A stretch of DNA of 64,000 bases from Diploptera punctata (GCA_030220185.1 JASPKZ010001240.1:779253-843252), one strand, 5' to 3'; shown: positions 41,703-52,589, counted from the stretch's first letter. Notes: generated by a model not told the origin, from the sequence alone. Numbers and translations are program-made.

Positions 41703-42909
41703 TACAGGGTGTAACTAAATTCCCATTACAGAGTTTTATTACTTGTAGTGGAGACAAAGATGGTTACGTTTAACATAGGAACTCATGTCCGGAAACGTAC
41801 CGTTTTAACGCTACACACAAAATACAACACATGTTCAACTCTCCCTCATTTTCGGCACCAAAAAGGGTCTTACGTACGTCATTCACCGATCATCTGACGT
41901 CCCATGCACACTACAGGTTTGTTTACATGCCAGTTTATGATCCGACCTGAGATGTTGTACCTGCTATTGTGCATGTGTGCTGTGTTCATTCTGTACTATG
42001 CTGTTTGTACTTCATTTCATTTGTAGTGTATTGCTGTTAACCATGGCGAACTGCACGTTTGCGGAATGCGCAGACAAGGTGTTATTGTACGGCGAAGCTC
42101 GGTGCAATGGGAGGGCTGCTCGCTCGAGATCATTTGGGCACAACGGATAGGTCGTGGTGGCCTGATTGCACGTTCTCTCGACATGACCCAGCAAGGCTAC
42201 AACCTGTGGGGTAACATGAAATCTTTGATACGAGGGTGAATCAAATATAAACCGGAATTATTGTTTACAATTTTAATAAATTAACAAAAAATACAAAACC
42301 ACCACCTCATTTTTCTACATAGTCTCCTGCATTTCCAACACACTTTTGCCATCTAGTTGCCAACTTTTTGTTGCCGTCCTTGAAGAATGAGGGATGACGT
42401 GTAGTCAGCCAGTTGCGCACGAACTACTCTACCGCTGCAACCGCCTTCCTCCCAGGTCTTCTTTCAGTGGCCCAAACAAATGGTAGTCACAGGGTGACAA
42501 ATTTGGACTGTAAGGAGGATATTCCAGAAGTGTCCAATGCATTTTCGTCAGTTTTTCTTGTGTCAACCGAGTTCCTGGCTGAGGAGCCCTGTGGAATCCG
42601 AGGAAGACCTACTGGCGCAGGTTACTGCTGCGGCGGATGTTGCAGAACCATGGGTGGTGATCAGGTGTACCAGAACGTGGTACGTACCGTATGATATGTC
42701 GTCGGTGGTCGTCACGTCGAGCCCTTCTTGTAAGTGGATCCAGACGAAAAGTAACAGGCATCAGAGAGACTAATGTGTGTTATGGTTTTTTTTGCGTGTA
42801 GCGGGAAAACAGTACGTTTTCGGACATGAGTTCTTATGCTACATATAACTGTCTTGGTCCCCACTACATGTCCTCAAAGTCTATAATGGGAATTTAGTTA
42901 TATTCTGTA
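41703..42909 (+). mobile_element. Mariner-like element with ~120-bp inverted ends, holding a second mariner
   Basis: TA-flanked ends: CAGGGTGTAACTAAATTCCC and TAGTTATATTCTGTA, inverted similarity to about 41820 and 42790 (CATGTCCGGAAACGTACCG against the complement). From 42042 the plus frame starts MANCTFAECADKVLLYGEAR, the helix-turn-helix start of this transposase group. The C-terminal part resumes at about 42560 (PVESEEDLLAQVTAAADV). The DDE core is gone, replaced by a reversed mariner fragment. Confidence 0.8.
42231..42545 (-). pseudogene. Mariner transposase C-terminal end, nested and reversed
   Basis: A TA plus CGAGGGTGAATCAAAT terminal repeat at 42229-42246, then on the minus strand (right to left) YSPNLSPCDYHLFGPLKEDLG, the third catalytic Asp region of mariner transposases, followed by a degraded C terminus with stops. 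5' portion missing. Confidence 0.75.
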
Positions 42910-43030
42910 CACAATATTTTATCTACTTTTGTGTAGATGAGTAAAAATTCAGAGAAAAATATACACAAGGGCCTATAATCGATAATGGAAGTATTACGTT
43001 TACTGTTATCTAGCAACACTGTTACCAAAT

Positions 43031-43486
43031 AAATTTTACAGTGTTTTTTACCACATTACAAGTGTCATCTTCATCAGTATCAACGATTACGTAGACCTTA
43101 AAGTCTGTACCGATCTCATGTTAGAATTGGTTTATCAATCTTTTACTGGGTCTTCCTATATTTCTGCGTCCTGATGATCTGCAGTGAAGAATCTGTTTCG
43201 AGATTTTCTTATCTATTCTATCGATGGGTCTCTGCATTGTGCAATCCTATCTAATAGCTTGAATATACTTAGTTATCTTCGTATATATTCATTTCATATC
43301 ATATCTGCTACTGTATAACCAACCACACCCTTAAAATAAACTAATTCCTGAAGTTTCTATTTTCGTTCCTGGTTTTTGGTTAAGACCCAGTGTTCCGATG
43401 CATACAGTAGTGTTGGAAGCGCCGTTGTTTTTATAAAATTTTGAGTATCTCCTTCCCTTGAGACTTCGTTTATGGTGCCACACATT
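43031..43486 (-). pseudogene. RTE-like LINE post-RT fragment
   Basis: The frame from 43520 to 43331 reads a shifted version of KFYKTTALP.LLY.SEHW and LNQKPGTKIETS. To the left the complement continues with C-terminal homology to a CATCTTCATCAG end (43068-43080), possibly its GAT-type tail. Broken by stops. Confidence 0.6.
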
Positions 43487-43546
43487 TAAGTATCCTTTTA
43501 ATTGGCAATGTATCCCATATGATACATCAATTGGTGCCACACATAT
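43487..43546. mobile_element. piggyBac-like MITE end fragment
   Basis: TTAAGTATCCTTTTAATTGG, then the palindrome-like TGTATCCCATATGATACA, broken off at TCAATTGG. The short repeat GGTGCCACACAT lies on both sides (43472-43483 and 43534-43545). The same MITE start recurs just right of the solo LTR at 44443. Confidence 0.55.
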
Positions 43547-44299
43547 TGAACCGAAAGTGCTATTTCGGTTCGTTACTTCAGGTGTGATTATCCTCCCTTC
43601 ATAGTGAGATTCGTGAACTATGCCAATTTCCTTTCTCTTTCTACCTACTCCCACTCTCCTTTCTACCCCTCCCTTTGCTCTGTTTGTAGTGCGCAACTTC
43701 CCCTTCTACCTCGGAACGCTCAAATAGGCTACACACATAGTGAACACTATCATTCGATAATAGATTTTCGTTGAAGCACTGGTTTGTTGTCTGGAGGACG
43801 CGAGCTGCGTATTTTGGGTTTTGGTCCGGCAAGCCAGAGTAAAGCACCCTAGGCAGGACTAAAAGTATGTATGAGAGGTTGATTGTGTAAATTATGTTAA
43901 TTCTGGTATTAGTTATTGTTTTTCCTTTAGTATTCGAATGATAAAGTTATGTATTTCTTTAATTTCACTTTTCAAACTTCAGACGTGCAATTTAAAATTA
44001 AATACCATTTTAAGTAAATATCAATGTTTGATTATTGTATGTTAGCTAGGCTACAGCTCTTGCATAATTCCTGTACATAAGCTTGCTCAAAGGTTATATG
44101 AGCTCCTTTTTCCCGTATAGCTTTCATGGTTGATAATAATACATTCAGGTTAACTAAGCATAATAAATTATTACAGTGTGTTTTAAGAATTATTATTGAT
44201 TAATGTTTATGAATTTGGATGAGAAGGATGAATCAATCTTTGCCTCTCATGGGCCCGGGCAAATGATTATGAATAGTACTGATAGTTATGAACTCTATG

Positions 44300-44340
<41 letters not shown>

Positions 44341-44439
44341 GTAGATCGAAACACGGCAGCGCAAGTTGGTTGCAGTTCGCATGGTTTAATAATTTTTGGT
44401 AACCAGGCGGCGAAGAAGAGGAGGTAGCAACGCGGCGCA
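43547..44439 (+). mobile_element. Solo LTR 1 (TGAACCG subtype)
   Basis: 893 bp, TGAACCGAAAGTGC...GCGGCGCA. Shares with the full element the CCTCGGAAC..CAAATA..CACTATCATTCGAT core and the GAATCAATCTTTGCC..GGGCCC block (44229-44262). One TTGGTTGCAG repeat is seen at 44366. An (AT)n run is inside (44303-44335). No target duplication is found (ATAT against TAAG), so it may be a remnant and not a clean recombination product. Confidence 0.7.
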
Positions 44440-44442
44440 TAA

Positions 44443-45137
44443 GTATCCCTTTAATTGGCAATGCATCCCATAGGATACATCAATTGGTTTTATTTATTTA
44501 GTATAATTAATGAAACAGAAGAAAACGGACGAGTAGTTAATAACCAGGGAGCGGGGTTTGAGTAAGTAAACAGACGCTTCAAATTACCTGCCACACGGAG
44601 TATGTACTGCGCAGAACTCGTTCTTCTACAACAGAGTGTTTCTTAGCGACCGTTTCATTTATTCGCTGCAAACAGAGTAGTAACAAACTGTGCATTTCTG
44701 AAGTATATTATTGTACATTACAATAACTATAATCATGATGTATGAGAAAATATTTCTGTACATTAAACCCTTATTCAAAATTAACTAGTTTTATTGCACA
44801 CTACAAATAACTAAACATTCGATTGTTTGCTTCCTTCTATAATTCCTTATCCTGGTGTAATTGTTTTTGGATCAGGATATAATGCCCTCCACCGAACATC
44901 ATTTTGTTTATACTGAACACTGCACGGTCACAGGTGCGTCCTCCCTCCTTAAAGTCCGTGCATTCTTAACTTCACTGTATACTTAATAGAACCTCGCTCC
45001 CTAGTAATAACTTAATTTTGTGTCGAATTACACAATAAATCTAATAATAATAGTCATACGTGATTTTGTTTTCAGTGCGGTCCGCCACATTTAAATAAAT
45101 GGCACGAGAAATTAGTATTTTGCCAATTAAAGGGTTA
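44443..45137. mobile_element. piggyBac-like MITE, complete, ~690 bp
   Basis: The ends CCCTTTAATTGGCAA (44448) and TTGCCAATTAAAGGG (to 45133) are perfect inverted repeats. The flanks GTAT/TTAT are near TTAA. Palindrome TGCATCCCATAGGATACAT at the left, GTGCGGTCCGCCACATTTAAAT at the right. No transposase frame. Confidence 0.8.
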
Positions 45138-45293
45138 TATTGGCTACATTGCAAATGTATTTTATTTAATTATTATTTAGAAACACTTTAACTTCTAAAT
45201 TCGTACCGCGTCTAGAATCTTGATCTACTAGATTCTGCGTTTTATTCCTACGTTTATATTAATGTGTTTATGTACTAATTCACTATCTTAGAT

Positions 45294-46104
45294 TGTACCG
45301 AAATCACCTTTTCGGTACGTAAAACTACGTAACAACTACGTCATCGTGTCGTCCCTCTATAGTGATCTTATAGAACAGTGCCAAATTCCTATCTTCGTTG
45401 TCCTCTCTCCTACGTACCTCGCCCTTCCTTCTTTATGCGCTGCGTGTGACTGCGCATCTTCCCCTTGTTATCGGAGGCCTCAAATAAGCTGTGAAAGTGA
45501 ATATCAGTATCATCATCAACTTTGGTTTCGTCGGGGTCAGATCGACGGTAGCTCGAAGGAGCTGTTTGGTTTTCTACAGTCCCATAAGCCAGGGTAGTGC
45601 AACCAGGATTGTGTACCCTAGCCCTTGGCTGGACTGGATTGTGTGTGCATGTATGTATGTTTATTATTATTGTTTTTGACTTTTTCTTTTGATGGCCGAT
45701 TTATATTATTTCATTCATGTGTTTTCTTTAAATGGTCAAGAAGATAAACTTTTGTTATATTATTTGTATTTCAATTTAAATTTCTTTTTTTTTTTTTGGG
45801 ACTTATGACTCTAAATAAAAGTTACATTATTTTAGTTAACTTATGTTTACTAATTGTGTAGCTAGTCATGTTTGGTATTGATTTATATTCTAAAGCTTTC
45901 TCAAGCCAAATTAATCCCCTTTTTCCTTCTAGCTTCCACGATTATAATACTGTTTAGCATTCAGTACTATATGTTAAATAATTTACAAATGAAAGGTGGA
46001 TTAATCTTTGCCTTCTATGGGCCCGGGCAAAGGAATGTGCATAAAGTTACTCAAAACTTTCAAACTCGAGGTAATTATAAAAGATTGGTAAGATCGCGCG
46101 GTGC
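45294..46104 (+). mobile_element. Solo LTR 2 (TGTACCG subtype) with AGAT duplication
   Basis: 811 bp, TGTACCGAAATC...GCGCGGTGCA, flanked by AGAT on both sides (45290-45293 and 46105-46108), the mark of a complete integration followed by LTR-LTR recombination. Core CAAATA..CAGTATCATC at 45481-45513 and GGGCCCGGGCAAA at 46019-46031. Confidence 0.85.
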
Positions 46105-46108
46105 AAGA

Positions 46109-46950
46109 TGTTAAAACGTACGTGAGAATCATGAAATAACATACAATTTCGTATTTTTACTTTGTATGTACAATTTGAAGAACTGTAAAATGTGGAAACA
46201 AAATCAACTCGACAAAACTTAACTGATACAAAGTTCAAAATACTCATTTTCTTTAAATATTCCGTTTCATATCAGAGGAAACGAAAAAAAAAATCCTAGA
46301 GTTCTAACGGATATACAAGTTCTTTTTTTTTAAAGTAGTCTCACTGTACCATGGTGTCTACAAAGAGAGTTACAATAATTGCGAGAAGATAGAAACGGAG
46401 AAACCGCTTAAAAGCAAATTTCCGGCTTGTAGAAAGTACTAAGAGCTATAAAGTGCATACTATTTTTAAAACAATAGACAATATCACGAAATGGGGGGAT
46501 GAAAACAAGAACCATTTGAAAGCTAAATTGCATAGTAACAAAAAGATAATTCAACTGTGTAATTCAATCAACTGAGTACAGAATAGCACGGGACAGCCAA
46601 ATTAACTGAAATGTTTATTTTCTTCTAACAGTGATATTTCAAACGTTCACATAGGTCAATTTAATTTAGTTCAATTAACGCCGCAAGGTCTTCCATTCAA
46701 CCAGTTAATTATTCGCACATAATGTTAAACAATTTTGGAGTAATTTCATACAGTTTTCTCTTTTTTTTAATATTTGTTATTATTTTCATTCCACCACTTG
46801 TAGAGATTATAGCTCGCGCACTCTAAACCTGCGGATATGTGACATCATTGTTATACCGGGGGGGGGAAACAAGAGGTTAAATGGCACTACTAACTGACTT
46901 AAAAATAACGAATCACCTGTTATTACTGAAGAGGCATTTCAAATGTGAAT
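46109..46950. other. No recognised feature
   Basis: AT-rich with homopolymer runs, including eight or nine G at 46859-46867. No ORF or repeat recognised. Confidence 0.45.
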
Positions 46951-46959
46951 TTGTACTTA

Positions 46960-47130
46960 CAAGGGAAACTATTAATAATTACACGTCGAAACGTACCTTG
47001 GAATTTCTTCCAGAAAGGCGTTGTGATGTACGAAAGCCGTGGTCACAAAAATGCCGGTTTTAACAGCAAGGCACTATACTCCAGTGGCAAATTTCTCATT
47101 TAAACTACAGGGAAATTATACAACTGCTGA
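46960..47130 (+). repeat. Unclassified repeat X
   Basis: AGGCGTTGTGATGTACGAAAG, then TGCCGGTTTTAACAGCAAGGC and AAATTTCTCATTTAAACTAC. Counterparts lie at 860-925 and, inverted, at 28000 and 28300. Confidence 0.45.
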
Positions 47131-47745
47131 ACTGGCAGATTGGAACCCTCACTACCTGCCATTCGCGCCGCGTCCCGTCTAACATCACTCCGCTCTTTAC
47201 TCATGCAGGGAGACCATCTGCTCCGAAAAGTGGGTTGACATTGCTGGATTATGGCTTCGATTTAATTTTTTAGAGGTTTTCCTAGGTTGTCAAGAAAAAT
47301 GCAGATCGGAAATTTCCAGAATTGATTTCACCATTAATTAATGATTTCTTAGTTAATTAAATTTAATATAAAATAAATTTATAAAATATATGTATTCAGA
47401 CAATAGTAGACATACATAGCCTACAGATACAGTGTAGCCAAAGATCCAATACGTGACAGGACTAAATATGTTAAAATAACTCAAAATTTAAAAAATATCC
47501 CTTATTTCTTGCACATGATTAACCGAGATGTAAATTATGGAGGAAACCAGAAATATCATTTTCCAATAGAAATAGAAATTTTACAAGATACATTTATAAG
47601 TCCTCTCTAAAATCTTAACATATATAGCTAATATAGTTCAAAAGTCATATACATTGTATTACCAGGAATTGAAAAATAACATTGTACCTTAGTAGTAATT
47701 CCGCTAAAACAGTCAGAAATCAATCTGGGATGCAAAATCTAATTA
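47131..47745. other. No recognised feature
   Basis: AT-rich, no ORF above 60 codons with recognisable content. Confidence 0.5.
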
Positions 47746-47880
47746 ATACCACAGATACCAGAAAAAGTGATTTAAAAAAGGCAAAAATATACACAAATTA
47801 ATCCCGAACTTGTTTCGATCTTGAACAGGGCATCATCAGGTTGATCACATCAATAGCAAATAGTAATGTTTTATTTTTGA
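47746..47880 (-). repeat. Penelope-type terminus with hammerhead-like core
   Basis: The complement near 47814-47845 reads CCTGATGATGCCCTG then TTCAAGATCGAAACAAG. CTGATGA and GAAA are the two invariant strands of a hammerhead core, and CATCATCAGG next to TTTCGATC is a common Penelope-terminus pattern. The intervening stem is imperfect. No coding part is nearby. Confidence 0.45.
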
Positions 47881-47893
47881 TGGGTGATCACAC

Positions 47894-47910
47894 TAATGAT
47901 GATGATGATG

Positions 47911-47971
<61 letters not shown>
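47894..47971. repeat. (GAT)n/(AAT)n microsatellite
   Basis: Four or five GAT units then about 20 AAT units. Confidence 0.95.
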
Positions 47972-48028
47972 GAATGAATGTATTTATTGGTAAAGCTGCA
48001 TGATTATCTATCTACATCTAAAATACGA

Positions 48029-48284
48029 CCTCGGCGTAGAATTAAGGACAAACGATTTGGTATAAAGGATCGGATTAAAGTGGGAACTTGGAATGTCAGA
48101 GGACTAAACACAAAAGAAGAAAGAATGGAAGAAAGAAGATTACCAAATAAAATCTTCCATTATTTTCCAAGAGGAAGAAGAGATGTCGGACGTCCTCGGA
48201 AGAGATGGTCTTAGATCTATTAGTGAAGACGGAACAGGCAACTCTTGCCTAAACCAGGAAGTGAAGAAGAAGAAGAAGAAGAAG
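48029..48284 (+). mobile_element. Mini RTE-like LINE, 256 bp, internally deleted
   Basis: A 13-bp duplication ATCTAAAATACGA (48016-48028 and 48285-48297) marks both ends. One open frame joins an endonuclease start (RIKVGTWNVRGLNTKEERM) to the C-terminal RLPNKIFHYFPRGRRDVGRP, then a ~60-bp 3' UTR and (GAA)n tail (48262-48284). At least 2 kb of ORF is missing between them. It was moved as such, because the duplication is intact. Confidence 0.85.
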
Positions 48285-48390
48285 ATCTAAAATACGAAAA
48301 TTTCTTAAATTTATTTCATTTTCGGGGGCTCTATTCAAGAGCGAAACTACGTGCCAGAATTAATTTTGGTATTTTTTTTGTATTGTTTGT

Positions 48391-49355
48391 ATCTTAGACT
48401 TATACGAATGTGTCTAAATGGCACAAAGAGTAGGGCGGGCGCGTGTAGGCAAACAGTTTTCAGACACTTTTGAAATCCAGAATGGGTTGAAGCAAGGAGA
48501 TGCACTATCTCCTCCACAATTTAATTTTGTACTAGAGCATGCCATTAAATCTTTAGAGAATGAGGAAGGCTTACAACTGAATGGTATTAATAAGCTGTAA
48601 GTTTATGCTGATGATGTAGTACTATTGGCCGATAGCGAGGAGATACTAAAGGACAACACGCACACACAATTGAGGAACACTAAGAAATTAGGACTGTAAG
48701 TAAATATCAATAAAACTAAACATATGGTCACACGTAGAAATACATTATATATTGGAAATGGACAGCTAATGACAAATGAGGGAAATTTTGAGGCAGTGGC
48801 TGAATTCAAACACCTAGGAACAATAATCACAAATAGGAATGAGATGCACAAAGAAATTATACATAGGCTCAATTCTGGAAATGCATGCTATTATGTATTG
48901 CAGAGACTCTTGATGTCCCAACTCCTTTCAAAAAACAAAGTGAAAATATATAAAAATATTATTCTACCAGTTATATTATATGGGCGCGAAACATGGACTC
49001 TTACTTTATGGGAGAAAAGAAGATTACAAGTATTTGAGAATAAAGTACTTAGGAAAATTTTTGGACTAAAGAGAGATGAACATACAGGTGAATATAGAAG
49101 ACTACATAACAATGAGCTACATGGTCTTTACAGGAAGGCAGATATAATAAGAATAGTTAAGTATCGTAGACTGCGGTGGGCAGGACATGTTGCACGTATG
49201 GGGAATGAAAGGCTTGCATGGAACCTTCTTGTAGGAAAGCCAGAGGGAAAACGCCCAGTTGGTAGACCAAGAATGAGATGGGAGAATAACATTAACTATG
49301 ATTTGAGGGAAGTAGATTATACAGGGAATGATTGGAAAGCATTAGCTCAGGATAA
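48391..49355 (+). pseudogene. RTE-like LINE (467-codon family), lacking its own 3' end
   Basis: From NGLKQGDALSPPQFN (motif B) through VYADDVVLL to WAGHVARMGNERLAWNLL and WKALAQDK, close to the intact copy at 32418. Two stops (before VYADD at 48598 and before VNINKTK at 48699). The homology ends abruptly at 49355, about 70 bp short of the family 3' end, where 28S rRNA sequence begins. Confidence 0.85.
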
Positions 49356-49357
49356 GC

Positions 49358-49427
<70 letters not shown>

Positions 49428-49447
49428 TTCTGTCCCTATCTACTATC
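49358..49447 (+). rRNA. 28S rRNA gene fragment, 90 bp (R1/R2 target region), not functional
   Basis: GACTCTCTTAAGGTAGCCAA through TCATCTAATTAGTGACGCGC and ATGGATTAACGAGATTCC to CTGTCCCTATCTACTATC is the highly conserved 28S stretch that R2 and R1 use as target. Only the CC(C)ACT to TTCT change near 49427 departs from the usual sequence. No R2/R1 insertion is present in it. It lies between LINE and SINE sequence, so it is a captured fragment and not an rDNA unit. Confidence 0.9.
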
Positions 49448-49490
49448 ACCCTCACGATGCTGGGTGCTAATTTAGATTACCATCACCTAC
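49448..49490 (+). mobile_element. SINE 3' fragment joined to 28S sequence
   Basis: CCTCACGATGCTGGGTGCTA then ATTTAGATTACCATCACC matches the 3' block of the SINE family at 12947 and 27835. It begins right at the 28S border. Confidence 0.65.
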
Positions 49491-49792
49491 ATCATCTGTT
49501 ACACTCCAAATAAATATACATATTTTGTGAGGTAAAAACATTTGATTCAAATATGGTCAATTAAACCGATTTTTTAGTAGCTGTTGAGCTTTAGTGTTAT
49601 CAATAAAACATTTAGGAAACAATTAGATTTTCCCTACCTTTGACACAAAACAGGTAAGCGTCATTTTTCTCCTCTGTTAACCGATTGTATTTTTATATAC
49701 ATATATAATAACATATAACATCCAGTACAATGTCAAATAAAATAAAACACAATTTAAAATTAGCAATGTCTAATATATAAAGTGAGGTAATA

Positions 49793-52255
49793 GCCTCCCA
49801 AGGGCTAGATCTTGTCGTGGTGGATGGGCTCATGACCCAGACGAATAGATAGGGAAGTCTGGTTTTTAACTAGCTTGCTATCTAGTGAGAGGAGAAGGAA
49901 AGCGAACTAGCTCCAACGCGGGAACTTCAACGGCTTCAAGAAGCGGATGAAGAAACCTGCAAGCCAAGGGGTAAGATGAGACTCCAAAAGCTTTGGTTAG
50001 CAACCCGTCTAGGAGAAGGGAACTCCGAAATAAATTCCCGATCCACTAGGCCCTAACTATGGAATATAATTGTGCGTCTTAACTGGTGACCCGACTACGT
50101 AAAACAATTCCAAACTCATCTCTCTCACAGTGTTCAGCCGGACGGATTTAATGGACGACGACATAAGCAGAAAAATGATAAACGATTAGGGATTTGCGAG
50201 AGACTAAATATTGTTACTTGAAACGTTAGCGGTTTAGGGAGTAAAGATTTTGAATTAGAAAGAATACTTTTAGAAAAATATGTTCACATTGCAGTCATAA
50301 CTGAAACAAAAAAGAAACCTAAAGGAACTAAAGAATTAAATTGTACCGAAATCAACATTTCGATACAGGGATTACGTCATACTGCGCAAACTATTCGTCA
50401 TCGCGTCTCCATTTCGTGTGCGATCGTTATGAACAGTGCCAAAATGCTTTCCTACCTACCCCCTCCCTTCCTAGTAGCGCCGTGTGCTATCGCGCATTCT
50501 CCCCTCTCCTTGTGAACTCACATAAATAGATGTGTTTTGTAACATCGCATCATCATCTGTTGAGTGATCATCGGAGTCTGGTCAGTGTAGCTCAGAAGAG
50601 CTAGTTTGGTTTGTTAGTCCTGTAGGCCAGGGTGGGGCCGCAAGAACTGTATACCCCAATCCGAGGCTGGACTAGTATGAATGTAAAAGTATGTATGTTT
50701 GTTTATATATATATTTTTTGTATACATGATCATAGTATTCTTTTCTTTGTTAAATTAATTATTTATTAATTTATTTTCATGTTATATCTGAGTATACTTT
50801 TTGACTAGCATTAAAGCTTTAGTTGTTCATTTTAAGTACCTTTTTGCCCAATCACTTAGTAGCTAGCTTATGTCAGATATGAAAGTAAAATCCCAAAGCT
50901 TGCTCAAGCGTGTGTTGGTTCCTCTTTCCTTAAAGTTTCCACGATTATAGCTTGTAGCTCAATGCACATTACATGTTTGAAAATTTAGTAAGGAAAGTTG
51001 AATTAATCTTTGCATTTTATGGGCCCGGGCAAATATATCTTAATTTGAGCAATATATGTTTCTATTCAAAATATTTATCAACAATAACGGTTTGATCCAG
51101 CACCAACGCGGTGCATAATTGGTTTACCAGAGCGTGGTTCGGTCCGGCACAAAATAACTTTGCAATCATTTATACCTCCAACTGAAAATGTAAGAACACG
51201 AAGTGAGGTTTGCAATATTGATACATAATAAATGCAAATCTAAGATAAGTTATGGATAATTATGGAAATACATAGCTACCAAGCAAAATTAATTCATGTG
51301 ATAAAAAGTTTGTATATAAAATCTCAAATTATAATAAATATAAGCACATGAAAGGCCGAAGCTATTTTAATAAATATAGGTGTAAGACAAGGGTGTAGTT
51401 TATAACCTACTAGTTTTAATTTATATATCAATGACTTTATCCAAAACTGGAACAGAAATGTTAACATAGGTATAAGAATGGGCCGTTTTAAAATATTAAA
51501 AGTTTTAATGTATGTTAATGATGTGGTTATTATAAGAAAATGAAAATAATTTGCAGTACTCTGTACATTAATTAAACCAGTTATGCCAAGCATATAATTT
51601 TAAAAGATCAAATAAAAAAAAACAAAAATTATGGCATTTTGGGGAAATGAACATATAAGATAAAAAAACATAATTGAAAACAAACCTCCAGAACAAGTAA
51701 CAAATTTTAATTATTTGGGCTGTAATTTTACTATAAATAATAAAACTGAAAGAGACATAAATATGAAACTGACGAAATCTCAAGTGATACGCGGAACTAT
51801 ACATAAAACATTAAAGAACAAAACAATAAGAGATACTGGATTGAAGTTTTATCAAACATTGGCAGTTCCTGCATTACTTTATGGGAGTGAAACTTGGACA
51901 ACGGCGAAAAAATTTCAAAGTAGAATAAAAAGCGTAGAAATGAACATCCTTAGAAGAACAAACGGCTGCACAAGATTAGATCGGATAAAGAATGAATATA
52001 TAAGAACAGTTAAATAAATAAATATATATATATATATATACATCTATTGAATGATAAAATTAAAGAATATAGAGATAAATAGTTTAGACGTGTAGAAAGA
52101 ATGAATGTAACAAGGTTACCAAAAGCAGCATTTAACTACAAGCCAAGAGATTGAAGGAATGTAGGAAGGTCAGTGAAAAGATGGATAGAACAACTGTGAG
52201 GCGGAACTGGTAATTTGCCTACACCGTGCAGTGAAGAAGAAGAAGAAAAAAAAAG
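49793..52255 (+). mobile_element. RTE-like LINE with complete 5' end, internal deletion, and solo LTR inside
   Basis: A 13-bp duplication AAGTGAGGTAATA (49780-49792 and 52256-52268) sets both ends. The 5' leader (49793-50150) has GTCTAGGAGAAGGGAACTCCG. The endonuclease start (RLNIVT.NVSGLGSKDFEL-like, with a stop) runs to 50341 where solo LTR 3 sits. RT resumes near 51380 (NIGVRQGCSL) with a changed VNDVV box and continues to KFYQTLAVPALLYGSETW and KGCTRLDRIKNE-like blocks. Tail (GAA)n at 52232-52255. The endonuclease and the RT fingers are largely missing. Confidence 0.8.
50342..51151 (+). mobile_element. Solo LTR 3 (TGTACCG subtype) with AAAT duplication
   Basis: 810 bp, TGTACCGAAATCAAC...GGTCCGGCACA, flanked by AAAT (50338-50341 and 51152-51155). 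Core CATAAATA at 50521 and GGGCCCGGGCAAA at 51021-51033. It is within 1 bp of solo LTR 2 in length. Confidence 0.85.
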
Positions 52256-52268
52256 AAGTGAGGTAATA

Positions 52269-52589
52269 AGTACGATGACGTGTTATTTATGGTCGAATTT
52301 CGACGAACAGGCTAACACTTGTAATAAAAATATTCTTTGTTTCATTTAAAATTAAAAAGACGAGATAAAACAATATTAAATCACAATCAATCAACTGTTG
52401 ATATGAAGCCAACAAGAGCCGCGGGAATCAAATTAATTTATTTAACTTGGAATTAAGTAAAATATTTAATGATTAATATACTATTACAATTGTCTTATGG
52501 ATTTTAGCTTACCATTCATAATCATCATCATCATCATCATTATCACATTCGTTTTTATTCCCGCGGAGAACATACTATGGGTGATACAA
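52269..52589. other. No recognised feature
   Basis: AT-rich. 52270-52330 loosely matches 27640-27720 inverted. A short ATC run at 52521-52540. Confidence 0.4.

Noticed and set aside
43331..43847. Two minus frames of 121 and 68 codons as genes
   Set aside because: One crosses from an RTE fragment into LTR sequence, the other lies within the solo LTR; neither has independent support.
49358..49447. Active rDNA unit or R2 insertion
   Set aside because: Only 90 bp of 28S are present, flanked by LINE and SINE sequence, and the R2 cut site is uninterrupted.
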